Assembly: GCF_004564275.1 (NCBI RefSeq)
Contig: NZ_SPDV01000030.1
Location: 1 to 64,000, forward strand
Length of the DNA: 64,000 nt
DNA from: Sphingomonas parva (ex Maeng et al. 2020)
GTDB lineage: Bacteria > Pseudomonadota > Alphaproteobacteria > Sphingomonadales > Sphingomonadaceae
Reading direction: 5' to 3'
Position numbers and translations under genes: made by a program. Every line of letters begins with the position of its first letter. The first letter of the stretch is position 1. This document shows positions 47,663 to 56,476 of this stretch, in pieces. A model generated the notes under the pieces. That model was not told the origin of the DNA and searched no databases. It saw only the letters and a program-made list of their open reading frames with translations.

Positions 47663-49672
47663 TCACGCCCGGGACCGGAACGCGACCGCTTCGTTCGCGG
47701 ACGATCCGCCGCGGTGGGCGAGCGCGGCGGCGACCGCCGCGGCGAGGCCGGAGACGGTGAACGGCTTGCGCAGGATATCGTAGCCGGAGAGGTCCTCGGC
47801 GTCGCCGGCCTCGCCGACATAGCCGGTGACGAACAGCACGGCGATCCACGGCCAGCGCCGGCTCGCCTCGCGGACCAGCTCCGGCCCGGTCATCTCCGGC
47901 ATCATCACGTCGGTGATGATCAGCTGGAGGCCGCTCTCCCGCTCGAGGATCTCCATCGCCTCGCGGCCGCTGGCGCAGGCGATGGTGGTGTAGCCGAGTT
48001 CCTCGAGCGCGCCGACGGTGGCGCGGCTGACCCGCGGATCGTCCTCGACGACGAGGATCGGCGTGCCCGGCGGCGCCGCCCGTTCCTCGACATCGGCGCG
48101 CGCGGCGTGGACCTCGCCGCCAAATTCCCCGGTCTCCTCGCTGCGCGGCAGGTAGATGGCGACGGTGGTGCCCGCACCGACGGTGGATTTCAGCGTGATG
48201 TCGCCGCCCGACTGGCGCGCGAAGCCGAAGATCTGGCTGAGGCCGAGGCCGGTGCCCTTGCCGACCGGCTTGGTGGTGAAGAACGGCTCGAAGACGCGCT
48301 CGATCATCTCGGACGGGATGCCCGCGCCGGTGTCGGCGACGCTGATCCGGACGTATTCGCCAGGGGCGAGCGCGTTGACCTCGCCCGCCGCGAGGACGAG
48401 GTTGTCGACGGCGATCGAGAGCTGTCCCTGGCCATCCATCGCGTCCCGCGCGTTGACCGCCATGTTGAGGATCGCGTTCTCGAGCTGGTTGGTGTCGACC
48501 CGGACGTGCCAGGGCTCGGCGGGGAAATCGGTGGTGACGTTGATCCGCTCGCCGATCGTGCGGTCGATCAGGTCGAGCATCCCCTCGACCAGCTCGGACG
48601 GCGCGGCGGAGACCGGCAGCAGGGGCTCCGCGCGGGCGAAGGCGAGCAGCCGGCGGGTGAGGGCGGCGGCGCGGGTGGCGCCCTCCATCGCATTGTCGAG
48701 GTGGAACTCGACTTCGCGTTTCGAGCTGCGCAGCCGCCGCCGGGCGAGATCCAGCCCGCCGACGATCACCGCCAGCATGTTGTTGAAATCGTGGGCGATG
48801 CCGCCGGTGAGCTGGCCGACCGCCTCCATTTTCTGGACCTGGCGGAGCTGCGCCTCGGCGGCAGCGCGCTCCGCCGCCTCGGCCTGCAGCCGCTCGTTGG
48901 CGTCGACCAGCTCGCGGGTGCGCTCGCGGACCGCCTCCTCGAGCCTTTGCGCGCGCATCGCCTCGGTATCGGCGGCCGCGATCGCCTCGAGCCGCTGGCT
49001 GATCGCGCGATAGGCGAGCAGGCCGAGGATGACTGCGCCGGCGCCGATCAGCACGGCGATCCAGCCGAGCCATTCGGTGAGCTCGGTGGCGCGCGCACCG
49101 GAAAGGCCGGTCGCGGCCATACGGTCGGAGAGATCCTTGCGTTCGGCCGAGGCGATCTCGGAGAGCTTGCCGCGCAGCGCCGGCCCGGTCGGGGACATGC
49201 CCGCCTGGTAGAAAAGCGAGATGCCGCCGCTGCCCTTCTTCGCGGCCGCGGCGGTCGCCGCAGCGGCGAGCTCGGTGGCGCGCTTGCGGTACAGCGCGCG
49301 CAGCGCCTTGACCCGCTCGAGCTGGTCGGCATCGCCGCGCACCATCCGCTCGAGCTGGCCGATCTGGCGCTCGGCGAGCACCCATTCGTTGTAATAGACC
49401 GTGCCGGTCGGCTGCGCCTCGTCGAGCACGTAGCGGCCGAGCGCCGCTTCGGCGCGCGCGATCGAGCCGTCGGCACTGCGGGTGAGCAGCATCACGTCGT
49501 AGCTGTGCCGCTCCGAGGCGATCGCCTGCTCGCGCGCGCGGTTCGAGCCGGTGACCATCACCATCAGCGCGATGAGCAGGAGGGTCGCGACGACCGCGCC
49601 GGCGGCCGCCAGCGCTCCGCGTCCCCGGCCCGAGACGCCGATCTCGGGCGTGTCCAGTCCTTCACCCGCCAT
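47663..49672 (-). CDS. Hybrid sensor histidine kinase / response regulator
   Basis: 669 residues. Two membrane helices ([19 protein letters not shown] and [20 protein letters not shown]) flank a periplasmic CHASE3-like helical sensor of about 150 residues. Then come a coiled coil, the phospho-acceptor His in [22 protein letters not shown], ATPase boxes ([11 protein letters not shown] area, [25 protein letters not shown]) and a C-terminal receiver ([23 protein letters not shown] with phospho-Asp, ILRKPF). The target regulator and signal are not identified. It is convergent with the Tam41-like gene. No response regulator lies beside it. Confidence 0.9.
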   Translation of the reverse strand: MAGEGLDTPEIGVSGRGRGALAAAGAVVATLLLIALMVMVTGSNRAREQAIASERHSYDVMLLTRSADGSIARAEAALGRYVLDEAQPTGTVYYNEWVLAERQIGQLERMVRGDADQLERVKALRALYRKRATELAAAATAAAAKKGSGGISLFYQAGMSPTGPALRGKLSEIASAERKDLSDRMAATGLSGARATELTEWLGWIAVLIGAGAVILGLLAYRAISQRLEAIAAADTEAMRAQRLEEAVRERTRELVDANERLQAEAAERAAAEAQLRQVQKMEAVGQLTGGIAHDFNNMLAVIVGGLDLARRRLRSSKREVEFHLDNAMEGATRAAALTRRLLAFARAEPLLPVSAAPSELVEGMLDLIDRTIGERINVTTDFPAEPWHVRVDTNQLENAILNMAVNARDAMDGQGQLSIAVDNLVLAAGEVNALAPGEYVRISVADTGAGIPSEMIERVFEPFFTTKPVGKGTGLGLSQIFGFARQSGGDITLKSTVGAGTTVAIYLPRSEETGEFGGEVHAARADVEERAAPPGTPILVVEDDPRVSRATVGALEELGYTTIACASGREAMEILERESGLQLIITDVMMPEMTGPELVREASRRWPWIAVLFVTGYVGEAGDAEDLSGYDILRKPFTVSGLAAAVAAALAHRGGSSANEAVAFRSRA

Positions 49673-49787
49673 CAGGGGACTCTAGGCCGCCGCGGGGCGG
49701 CTGCAAAGACCGGGAAAGTGCGAAGGGTGCCGGCCGGAGATGCGGCAGGGCGGAGGCGGACGCGCGCGATCGGGCGTCCGCCCGGGC

Positions 49788-51053
49788 TCAGGAGAGCACC
49801 CCGGTGGCGCGGCCCGCGACCTCGAACATCTCGAGGATGCGGCCGACCTCCTCGCTCGAATGCTCGGCGCAGAGCGAGCAGCGCAGCAGGTACATCCCGG
49901 CCGGTGTCGCCGGCGGTCGCGCCATGTTGACGTAGACGCCGGCCTCGAGCAGCGCCTGCCACATCATCACCGTGGTCTGCTGATCGGGCAGCAGCACCGC
50001 GATAATCGCCGATTCCGCCTCGGCGGTCGCGAGGGTGAAGCCGAGATCGCGCAGGCCCTGGTGGAGGCGGCGGCTGTTCTCCCAGAGATGGGCGCGCTTG
50101 TCTCCGGCGTGCATCAGCTTGCGGATCGAGGTCGCGGCGGTGGCGACCACCGACGGCGGCAGCGAGGCAGTGAAGACGTAGGGACGGCAGACGAGGCGGA
50201 GCACCTCGAACTTGGGATGGTTGGAGACGACGAAGCCGCCGACCGTGCCGACCGATTTGGAGAAGGTGCCGACGACGAAATCGACCTGGTCGGCGACGCC
50301 CGCCTGCTCGAACACGCCGCGGCCGTGCTCGCCGAAGAAGCCCATGCCGTGCGCCTCGTCGACCACGACCATCGCGCCGTGGCGCTTGGCGACCTCGACC
50401 ATCTCCTTCAGCGGCGCGATGTCGCCGAGCATCGAATAGACGCCTTCGAGCACGACCAGCCGGCCGCCCTCGGCGGGCAAGCGCTTCAGCCGCCGCTCGA
50501 GATCCTCGACGCTGTTGTGGCGGAACCGGACGATCTGGGCGTTCCCGAGCGCGCAGCCGTCGTAGATCGAGGCATGGCTGTCGGCGTCGAGGATGATGTA
50601 ATCCTCCTTGCCGGCGATGGTCGACATCAGGCCGAGATTGGCCTGGTAGCCGGTCGAGAAGACCATGGCGTGGGCGGTGCCGTAGAATTCCTTCAGAGCC
50701 TCCTCGACCTCGCGATGGCCCTGGTAGGTGCCGTTGAGGACGCGGCTGCCGGTGGTGCCGGCGCCGAACTCGTCGAGCGCCTGCTTGCCGGCGGCGACGA
50801 CGTCCGGATCGAAGGTCATGCCCATGTAATTGTAGGTGCCGAGGAGGATGGTCTCCTTGCCCTTGACGACCGCGCGGGTGGGGGAGAGCACTCTCTCCAT
50901 CACCAGGCCGAACGGATCGCGCACGCCGGTGTCGAGCAGCGCCTCGCGCTCGGCGATCAGCGCGTCGAACTTCGAGAACAGGTCGCGGCCATGCGATGGC
51001 GCGACGGCGGTCTCGTCGGCCGGATCCATCGGCGTGCGGGCGGCCTCGGTCAT
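49788..51053 (-). CDS. spt: Serine palmitoyltransferase
   Basis: This alpha-oxoamine synthase condenses serine with a fatty acyl thioester, the first sphingolipid step. The 421 residues show YNYMGMTFDPDVVAAGKQALDEFGAGTTGSRVLNG in pieces, the PLP-stacking His region DADSHASIYDGC, the Asp/His pair VVVDEAHGMGFFGEHGRG, and the PLP lysine in VGTFSKSVGTVGGF. The fused-lead TTGSRVLNGTYQGHREVE matches bacterial SPT rather than KBL or BioF. The ATG overlaps the stop of its ACP gene (ATGA), which suggests acyl-ACP as the substrate. Confidence 0.9.
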   Translation of the reverse strand: MTEAARTPMDPADETAVAPSHGRDLFSKFDALIAEREALLDTGVRDPFGLVMERVLSPTRAVVKGKETILLGTYNYMGMTFDPDVVAAGKQALDEFGAGTTGSRVLNGTYQGHREVEEALKEFYGTAHAMVFSTGYQANLGLMSTIAGKEDYIILDADSHASIYDGCALGNAQIVRFRHNSVEDLERRLKRLPAEGGRLVVLEGVYSMLGDIAPLKEMVEVAKRHGAMVVVDEAHGMGFFGEHGRGVFEQAGVADQVDFVVGTFSKSVGTVGGFVVSNHPKFEVLRLVCRPYVFTASLPPSVVATAATSIRKLMHAGDKRAHLWENSRRLHQGLRDLGFTLATAEAESAIIAVLLPDQQTTVMMWQALLEAGVYVNMARPPATPAGMYLLRCSLCAEHSSEEVGRILEMFEVAGRATGVLS

Positions 51054-51301
51054 CAGCCGTCGTTCCGGAGCTGCTCGACGGCGTCGACCAGCTGGCCGAC
51101 GGTCTCGATTTCGGCCTGCATGTTCATCGTGATCAGGATGTCGAACTCGTCCTCGACCGAGGCGACGAAATCCATGACGATCAGGCTGTCCCACTCGAGA
51201 TCGCCGGCGAAGGTGGTCGCTTCGGTGAGCGGAGCGCCCTTCTTGTTGAAGGGCTCGATGAGCTGCTGCACCTTGGCGAAGGTCTCTTCTCTGTCGGTCA
51301 T
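51053..51301 (-). CDS. Acyl carrier protein dedicated to serine palmitoyltransferase
   Basis: 82 residues of the ACP fold with the phosphopantetheine Ser in LEWDSLIVMDFVASVEDEFDI. It is divergent from the housekeeping AcpP (which has the DSLDTVEL motif). The 4-base overlap with spt makes it the likely acyl donor. Known bacterial SPT operons often carry such an ACP. First gene of the pair; the promoter must lie in 51302-51492. Confidence 0.88.
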   Translation of the reverse strand: MTDREETFAKVQQLIEPFNKKGAPLTEATTFAGDLEWDSLIVMDFVASVEDEFDILITMNMQAEIETVGQLVDAVEQLRNDG

Positions 51302-51492
51302 GGCCGTCCCTTAGGTTCCGACGGCCGCTCTGCCAAGGAATTTGGGCCGGATTGCGACGCCGGCGCGGCGGTCGGGTGAACGGCCCGGGCGACGCAGCGC
51401 AGAGCGCGCCGTCGGCGCGCCGCGGTATGCGTTACGGATACGGAACAAATGCTCATTGCGCGTGCGGCGTCGGCACGCCTAGTCGGCGCCCG

Positions 51493-51657
51493 ATGGACCG
51501 GGACGAACTGATCAGGAAGATGCGGGCGCGGGCGGAAATGTGCCGCAGGCTGGCCGGCGCGACGCTCGACGCCGATGCCGCCAGGACGCTGCGGCGGATC
51601 GCGGAAGAAGGCGAGGCCGACATCGCCCGCCTCCTCGCCGAGCGCCGGCAGGGCTGA
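51493..51657 (+). CDS. Small CRRLA-motif protein
   Basis: 54 residues: ELIRKMRARAEMCRRLAGATL, then DADAARTLRRIAEEGEADIARLLAERR. The pattern parallels the protein at 40971. It is short, helical and charged, without signal or membrane segment. No good ribosome site is visible beyond a weak GGC-rich stretch. Unknown function; divergent from the ACP gene. Confidence 0.5.
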   Translation: MDRDELIRKMRARAEMCRRLAGATLDADAARTLRRIAEEGEADIARLLAERRQG

Positions 51658-51740
51658 CCGGCGCGGAGCCGCGGCACCGGCGGCAACAAAATTGCGGCGC
51701 GGAGCGCAGCCCGGCCCCGCGGCGATGCTAAGAAGCGGCT

Positions 51741-51989
51741 ATGGAAAGCTTGCATCCCGAGTTCCAGCGCGCCGTGCGCCTCGTGCTGGAGGGGCGCCGC
51801 AACGTCGGCCGACAGATCGAGAAGATCGCGGCGCTGAAGGCGAAGGGCGCCGACGTCGCGCTGGCGGAAGCGCGGCTGGAGGGCCTGACGCTGGCTCTCG
51901 AGGGCGATTGCGAGCGGCTCGAGCGGCTGCTGACCCTGGTGCCGCCCGAAGAGATCGAAGCGGCTGCGGCGGCCTCGCTGCGCGCCTGA
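51741..51989 (+). CDS. Small coiled-coil hypothetical protein
   Basis: 82 residues, nearly all helical: FQRAVRLVLEGRRNVGRQIEKIAALKAKGADVALAEARLEGLTLALEGDCERLERLLTL in pieces, ending EEIEAAAAASLRA. Heptad-like Leu spacing suggests a coiled coil. No family recognised. It lies 83 bases after the CRRLA gene and may share its transcript. Confidence 0.55.
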   Translation: MESLHPEFQRAVRLVLEGRRNVGRQIEKIAALKAKGADVALAEARLEGLTLALEGDCERLERLLTLVPPEEIEAAAAASLRA

Positions 51990-52191
51990 CCGAGGCGGCG
52001 CGGCGAGGTCGAGCCCGAGCCTCGCTGCGCCCGCGGGGTCCGGGCGCGCATCCGTGCAGCGCGGCAGTCGCCCGCACCCGCACCCGCCGGGGCTCGGCCG
52101 GCCGGACGGCAGCGATCGCAACCTGTTCTTAACCATGGGAGCCCTAGTCTCGGGCCACGGTCAGTCGCGGCCGCCATCGGGGACAAACGCC

Positions 52192-53184
52192 TTGAAGCTG
52201 ATCATCCAAATCCCCTGCTTCAACGAAGCCGGCTCCCTCCCCGAGACGTTGCTCGCTTTGCCGCGGCAGATCGCCGGCATCGACACGATCGAATATCTGG
52301 TGATCGACGACGGCAGCCGCGACGGGACCAGCGAGATCGCCCGGCAATGGGGCGTCCACCACATCGTCCGCCATCGCACCAACCGCGGCCTCGCTGCCGC
52401 CTACCAGAGCGGCATCGACGCGGCGCTGGCGGCCGGCGCCGACATCATCGTCAATACCGATGCCGACAATCAATATGACGGGCGCGACATCCCCGATCTG
52501 GTCGCGCCGATCCTCGAGGGCCGCGCCGACATCGTGATCGGTGATCGTCAGGTGCGCACCAACGCCCATTTCGGCCGGGGCAAGCAATGGCTGCAGGCGC
52601 TCGGCTCGTCGGTCGTCCAGCGCCTCTCGCGCACCGAAGTGACCGACGCGGTGAGCGGCTTCCGCGCGATCAGCCGCGCCGCCGCCCAGCGCATCTTCAT
52701 CACCTCGCGCTTCTCCTACACCACCGAGATGCTGATCCAGGCGGGCGGCAAGAGGATGGCGGTGGTCTCGGTCCCGATCCGCACCAACGCGCCGATGCGA
52801 CCGTCGCGCCTCTTCCGCAACATTCCGCACTTCATCTTGAACACCGGCGTCACGATGGCGCGGGCCTGGGCGATGTACAATCCTCTTCGCCTGTTCGTGA
52901 TGGCCGGTGCGCTGGCCGCTCTGGCCGGCCTCGCGCCGATCGTTCGCTTCCTCTATTTCTTCGCCGTCGGCGAGGGCGGCGGGCACGTTCAGTCGCTCGT
53001 CCTGGGCGGCGTGTTGCTGATGCTTGGCGTGATCTCGATCATGTTCGGCATCGTTGCCGATCTGATCGGCCGCAACCGCCAGTTGCTGGAAGCGACGCTC
53101 GAGCGCGTCCGCCGGATCGAGGCCGGCCTCGATGCCGAGCGCGGCCAGGCGGTTGCGCCCGCGCCGCTCAAGCGCAGCGCGTGA
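52192..53184 (+). CDS. Family 2 glycosyltransferase with membrane helices
   Basis: 330 residues. The GT-A fold starts at once from a TTG at 52192 (KLIIQIPCFNEAGSLPETL); GGGGA lies 9 bases upstream. It has the DXD-type VNTDADNQYDGRDIP, the IGDRQ segment, and DAVSGFRAISRAAA. Two C-terminal helices (LFVMAGALAALAGLAPIVRF and VLGGVLLMLGVISIMFGIVADL) are like the dolichol- or undecaprenyl-phosphate mannosyl/glucosyltransferases (DPM1/GtrB-like). It probably charges a lipid carrier with sugar for the next, membrane transferase. It starts the four-gene plus-strand cluster. Confidence 0.85.
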   Translation: MKLIIQIPCFNEAGSLPETLLALPRQIAGIDTIEYLVIDDGSRDGTSEIARQWGVHHIVRHRTNRGLAAAYQSGIDAALAAGADIIVNTDADNQYDGRDIPDLVAPILEGRADIVIGDRQVRTNAHFGRGKQWLQALGSSVVQRLSRTEVTDAVSGFRAISRAAAQRIFITSRFSYTTEMLIQAGGKRMAVVSVPIRTNAPMRPSRLFRNIPHFILNTGVTMARAWAMYNPLRLFVMAGALAALAGLAPIVRFLYFFAVGEGGGHVQSLVLGGVLLMLGVISIMFGIVADLIGRNRQLLEATLERVRRIEAGLDAERGQAVAPAPLKRSA

Positions 53185-53185
53185 G

Positions 53186-54823
53186 ATGAACGCCCTCGGC
53201 TCGGAGCTTAGCTTTCGCCAGGCTTCCGCTCTGCCCCGGGCGGCGGCGATCTGGGCGGCCGTCGCCTTGTGCGCGGCGCTGCAGCTCCACCTCGCCTTCG
53301 CCCAGCCGATCAACTGGGACGAGTTCCGCTTCCTGTCCGACGTTCACGCCTATCGCAACGGCACCCTCGCCTCGCCCGTGCAGACCTTCCACGTTCATCT
53401 CTTTGGCTGGCTTGCCGGTGCGTTCGGGAGCGAGATCGACGAGGTCATCGCCGGGCGGCTCGCGATGCTCGCGATCGAATGGGGCACCGCCGCTTTGCTC
53501 TTCCGCATCAGCCGCGCCTTCGCGGGACGGGAAGCGGCGCTGTTCGCGGCGCTGTGCTTCCTCAGCTTCAGCTTCGTGCTGAAGCACGGCGCGAGCTTCC
53601 GCTACGATCCGATCGCCACCTTCCTGCTGACCGGCGCGGCGGCGCTGCTGCTCGGCAGGCTGCGCTGGACGGCTGCGGCCGGTGCCGGTGCCGCGGTCGC
53701 GCTCGCCGCCGTGGTGACGATCAAGGCGGTGCTCTTCCTGCCGCTGCTCGGCCTGATTGCGGTATGGCGCGTGGCGAAGAGCGAGGACCGGCGCGACACG
53801 CTGATCCGGCTCGCGATTGCCGGCCTCACCTGCGCCTGCGTGTTCGTATCGCTCTACCTCGCCCACAAGGCTGCCTTGCCCGCTGCAGGCGATGGGCAGG
53901 CGGTGGTCGCGGCCAGTGCGCAGAAGACGCTGGGCGAGGGCCAGTTCTTTCCGCGGCGCCTCGACTTCATCCGCAGCCTGCTCGGCAATCCGATACACTG
54001 GACCCTGCTCGGCCTCGGCGCCGCGATCGCATGTCGCCGGCGGCTCTGGATTGCGCTTGCCTTCGCGCTGCCGCTCGCGAGCCTGCTCTTCTACCGAAAC
54101 GCGTTTCCCTATTTTTTCGCCTTCATGCTCGCGCCGGCTTCCCTGCTGTGGGCGCTTGCCGCGGCTCGGCCCTACACCCGCCGCCTCCTGCCGGTGCTGG
54201 CGATCGGGCTGGTCGTGGGCGCGGTCGGACACGCGCTCGCGGTCGATGGCGATGTGCTCGCGCGTCAGCGCGCGACCGTGGCCGCCGCGCGCGCGATCTT
54301 TCCCGGCTCGCTGCCCTATATTGACGGCTGCTCGATGCTGGCGCGCTCGCCCCAGGCAGGCTTTTTCATGAGCAGCTGGGGCATCGAGAATTATCGTGCG
54401 GCCGGCCGGCCGGTGATGCGGGACGCGATCACCCGCGGAGGCGCGCGCTATATCGTCGCCGGCAACCGGCAGCTCAGCCTGGCCCTCGCCGGATCGGCGG
54501 AGAGCCGCCTGCTTCCGCAGGACACCGCCGTCCTGCGGGACGATTTCGTGCCGCATTGGGGCGCCATCCGGGTGCTCGGCAAGCGCCTGCCGCCGAGCGT
54601 CACGCCGCTCCGCTTCGAGCTGCTCGCTTCCGGCCCTTACACCGTCGAGAGCGCGGCCGCGGCGCGGATTGACGGGATCCAGCGTCGCCCCGGCGACGTG
54701 GTGACGCTCGCCGCCGGCGGGCACGACGCCGTCGCTCCGGCCGGGCTGACGCTCCGCTGGGGCAACCACCTCCACCGTCCCGCAGGGCCCCCGCCCGGCG
54801 GCGACCTCTTCACGGGTTTCTGA
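53186..54823 (+). CDS. Membrane glycosyltransferase, GT39/ArnT-like (GT-C)
   Basis: 545 residues. The N-terminal third has the GT-C signature WAAVALCAALQLHLAFAQPINWDEFRFLSDVH with the catalytic acidic pair near WDE, followed by about ten further helices and a soluble C-terminal domain with LPYIDGCSMLARSPQAGFFMSSWGIENYRA. Such enzymes use lipid-linked sugars to modify lipids or proteins on the periplasmic face. It directly follows the GT2 gene by one base, which suggests the two form a donor-and-acceptor pair. Acceptor unknown; glycosphingolipid or another glycan is possible. Confidence 0.78.
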   Translation: MNALGSELSFRQASALPRAAAIWAAVALCAALQLHLAFAQPINWDEFRFLSDVHAYRNGTLASPVQTFHVHLFGWLAGAFGSEIDEVIAGRLAMLAIEWGTAALLFRISRAFAGREAALFAALCFLSFSFVLKHGASFRYDPIATFLLTGAAALLLGRLRWTAAAGAGAAVALAAVVTIKAVLFLPLLGLIAVWRVAKSEDRRDTLIRLAIAGLTCACVFVSLYLAHKAALPAAGDGQAVVAASAQKTLGEGQFFPRRLDFIRSLLGNPIHWTLLGLGAAIACRRRLWIALAFALPLASLLFYRNAFPYFFAFMLAPASLLWALAAARPYTRRLLPVLAIGLVVGAVGHALAVDGDVLARQRATVAAARAIFPGSLPYIDGCSMLARSPQAGFFMSSWGIENYRAAGRPVMRDAITRGGARYIVAGNRQLSLALAGSAESRLLPQDTAVLRDDFVPHWGAIRVLGKRLPPSVTPLRFELLASGPYTVESAAAARIDGIQRRPGDVVTLAAGGHDAVAPAGLTLRWGNHLHRPAGPPPGGDLFTGF

Positions 54824-54824
54824 C

Positions 54825-55565
54825 ATGACTGGATCCCTCCCGCCTTTGGCGATCGGCGCCGCGATGCGCTGGGACATGGTGCGCCGCCTGTTGCCGGCCA
54901 GCCCCGGCGATCTGCTCGAGATCGGCTGCGGCCAGGGCGGCTTCGCGGTGCGGCTGGCGGCGCGCAGCCGCAGCTTCCTGGGACTGGAGCCGGATCGGCG
55001 CTCGTTCGCCACGGCGCACGGCCGGCTGCCCGGCGCCATCCTCAACATCACCGCCGACGATCTGCCCGCCGGCCGCCTCTTCGATACCGTCTGTGCCTTC
55101 GAGGTGATCGAGCATCTTCCCGACGACAAGGGCGCGCTGGCGTCCTGGGTCGCGCGCGTGCGCCCGGGCGGCACCCTGTTCCTAAGCGCCCCGGCTTATG
55201 CATCGCGGCTCGGCGCCTCCGATGCGATGGCCGGCCATTATCGCCGCTACGATCCGGCCGACATGGCCAGGCTGATGACCGAAGCGGGTCTCGTCGACGT
55301 CACGGTGCGCGTCTACGGCGGTCCGCTCAGCTGGGTGCTGGAGATGCTCAGAAACGGGCTGGCAAAGCTCATTCTCGCGAGGTCGCAGGGGGCGAGCTTC
55401 GACGAGCGGACCGCCGGGTCCGGACGCTTCCTCCAGCCCGGATCCGGGCTTTTCTGGCGGACCCTGCAGGTCGTGATCCGCCCGCTCCTTCTCGTGCAGC
55501 ATGTCTTCCCAAACCGCGGCGTGGCGCTGGTCGCGATGGGCAGGCGCCCGGCCGAGACCGCATGA
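54825..55565 (+). CDS. Class I SAM-dependent methyltransferase
   Basis: 246 residues. The SAM-binding motif is DLLEIGCGQGGFAVRLA, followed by GLEPD, then VCAFEVIEHLPDDKGALASWVARVRPGGTLFLSAPA. The C-terminal part has a hydrophobic patch (VVIRPLLLVQHVF) that suggests a membrane-linked substrate. It fits the UbiE/Methyltransf_11 group. It lies one base after the GT-C gene and overlaps the next by ATGA. It probably methylates a glycan or lipid made by the cluster. Confidence 0.8.
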   Translation: MTGSLPPLAIGAAMRWDMVRRLLPASPGDLLEIGCGQGGFAVRLAARSRSFLGLEPDRRSFATAHGRLPGAILNITADDLPAGRLFDTVCAFEVIEHLPDDKGALASWVARVRPGGTLFLSAPAYASRLGASDAMAGHYRRYDPADMARLMTEAGLVDVTVRVYGGPLSWVLEMLRNGLAKLILARSQGASFDERTAGSGRFLQPGSGLFWRTLQVVIRPLLLVQHVFPNRGVALVAMGRRPAETA

Positions 55566-56476
55566 ACGCCGCCGCCGCGCAGGCATCGATCGCTGCAGGG
55601 CTCAAGTCCCGGCCGGCAAGAGCCGCGTTCCTGCTCGTTGCGGTCGCCGCCGCCGTCGCAGCCCTGGCGACGATGCGCGATCAGGTGAGCGAGGGCCTGT
55701 CGCGAGTCGCCACCGCAGATCTCGGCGCGGCGCTCTGCTTCAGCCTGCTCCATCTGCTCTGCGCCGCCGCCGTGTGGCGAGCGGTCCTGTCCGAGCTGCG
55801 CAGCGGGATCACGGCGCCGGCCGCGCTGCGCATCTTCTTTCTCAGCCAGATCGGCAAATATCTTCCCGGCGGGATCTTCACCTTCGCCGCCGCTGCGGAG
55901 ATGGGCCACGATGCCGGGCTGTCGCGACGCTATACGGTCTCGACGCTGGTCATCACGCTCGTGCTGACCCTCGCGACGGGGACGTCGCTCGCGCTCGTCC
56001 TGCTTCCGCTCGCCGATCCGGTCGCGCTCGCGCCTTATTGGTGGGTCGGCCTAGCCGTGGTGGCGATCGCGCCGGTGCTGCATCCGGCCGTGCTGCGCCG
56101 CCTGCTCGCCTTCGCCCGCGTTCGGACCGAGCGGGATCTGACCGGGCGCGGCATAGCGATCGCCTCGGCCTGGGCGGCCGCCTGCTGGGTGACGATCGGC
56201 CTGCAGGTGTGGCTGCTCGCCGGCGCGGTGGGTGCTCCGCTCAGCTTCGCCACGCTTTGCCTCGCGACGGGGGGCTATGCTCTGGCCTGGGTGGTGGGCT
56301 TCCTGGTGATCATCGCCCCGGGCGGCTTCGGCGCGCGCGATGCCGTGCTGGCGCTGGTGCTCGCCAGCCACCTCGGGCCGGCGGAGGCGCTGGTCGTCTC
56401 CCTGCTGTCGCGGGTGGTGACCACCGCCGCCGAGTTTGCCGGCGCGGCGGTCGCCCTGGTGCTCAGCCGCCGCTGA
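55562..56476 (+). CDS. Lysylphosphatidylglycerol synthetase-like / UPF0104 membrane protein
   Basis: 304 residues with about seven to eight helices. It shows ALCFSLLHLLCAAAVWRAVLSEL, IFFLSQIGKYLPGGIFTFAA (the QIGKYLPGG motif of this family), and VVGFLVIIAPGGFGARDAVLALVL (APGGFG.RE-like motif). Members are the membrane part of MprF or flippase-like proteins, so a role in lipid or lipid-linked sugar flipping fits. It overlaps the methyltransferase (ATGA) and is the last gene of the cluster; its 3' end overlaps a convergent gene by 14 bases. Confidence 0.85.
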   Translation: MNAAAAQASIAAGLKSRPARAAFLLVAVAAAVAALATMRDQVSEGLSRVATADLGAALCFSLLHLLCAAAVWRAVLSELRSGITAPAALRIFFLSQIGKYLPGGIFTFAAAAEMGHDAGLSRRYTVSTLVITLVLTLATGTSLALVLLPLADPVALAPYWWVGLAVVAIAPVLHPAVLRRLLAFARVRTERDLTGRGIAIASAWAAACWVTIGLQVWLLAGAVGAPLSFATLCLATGGYALAWVVGFLVIIAPGGFGARDAVLALVLASHLGPAEALVVSLLSRVVTTAAEFAGAAVALVLSRR

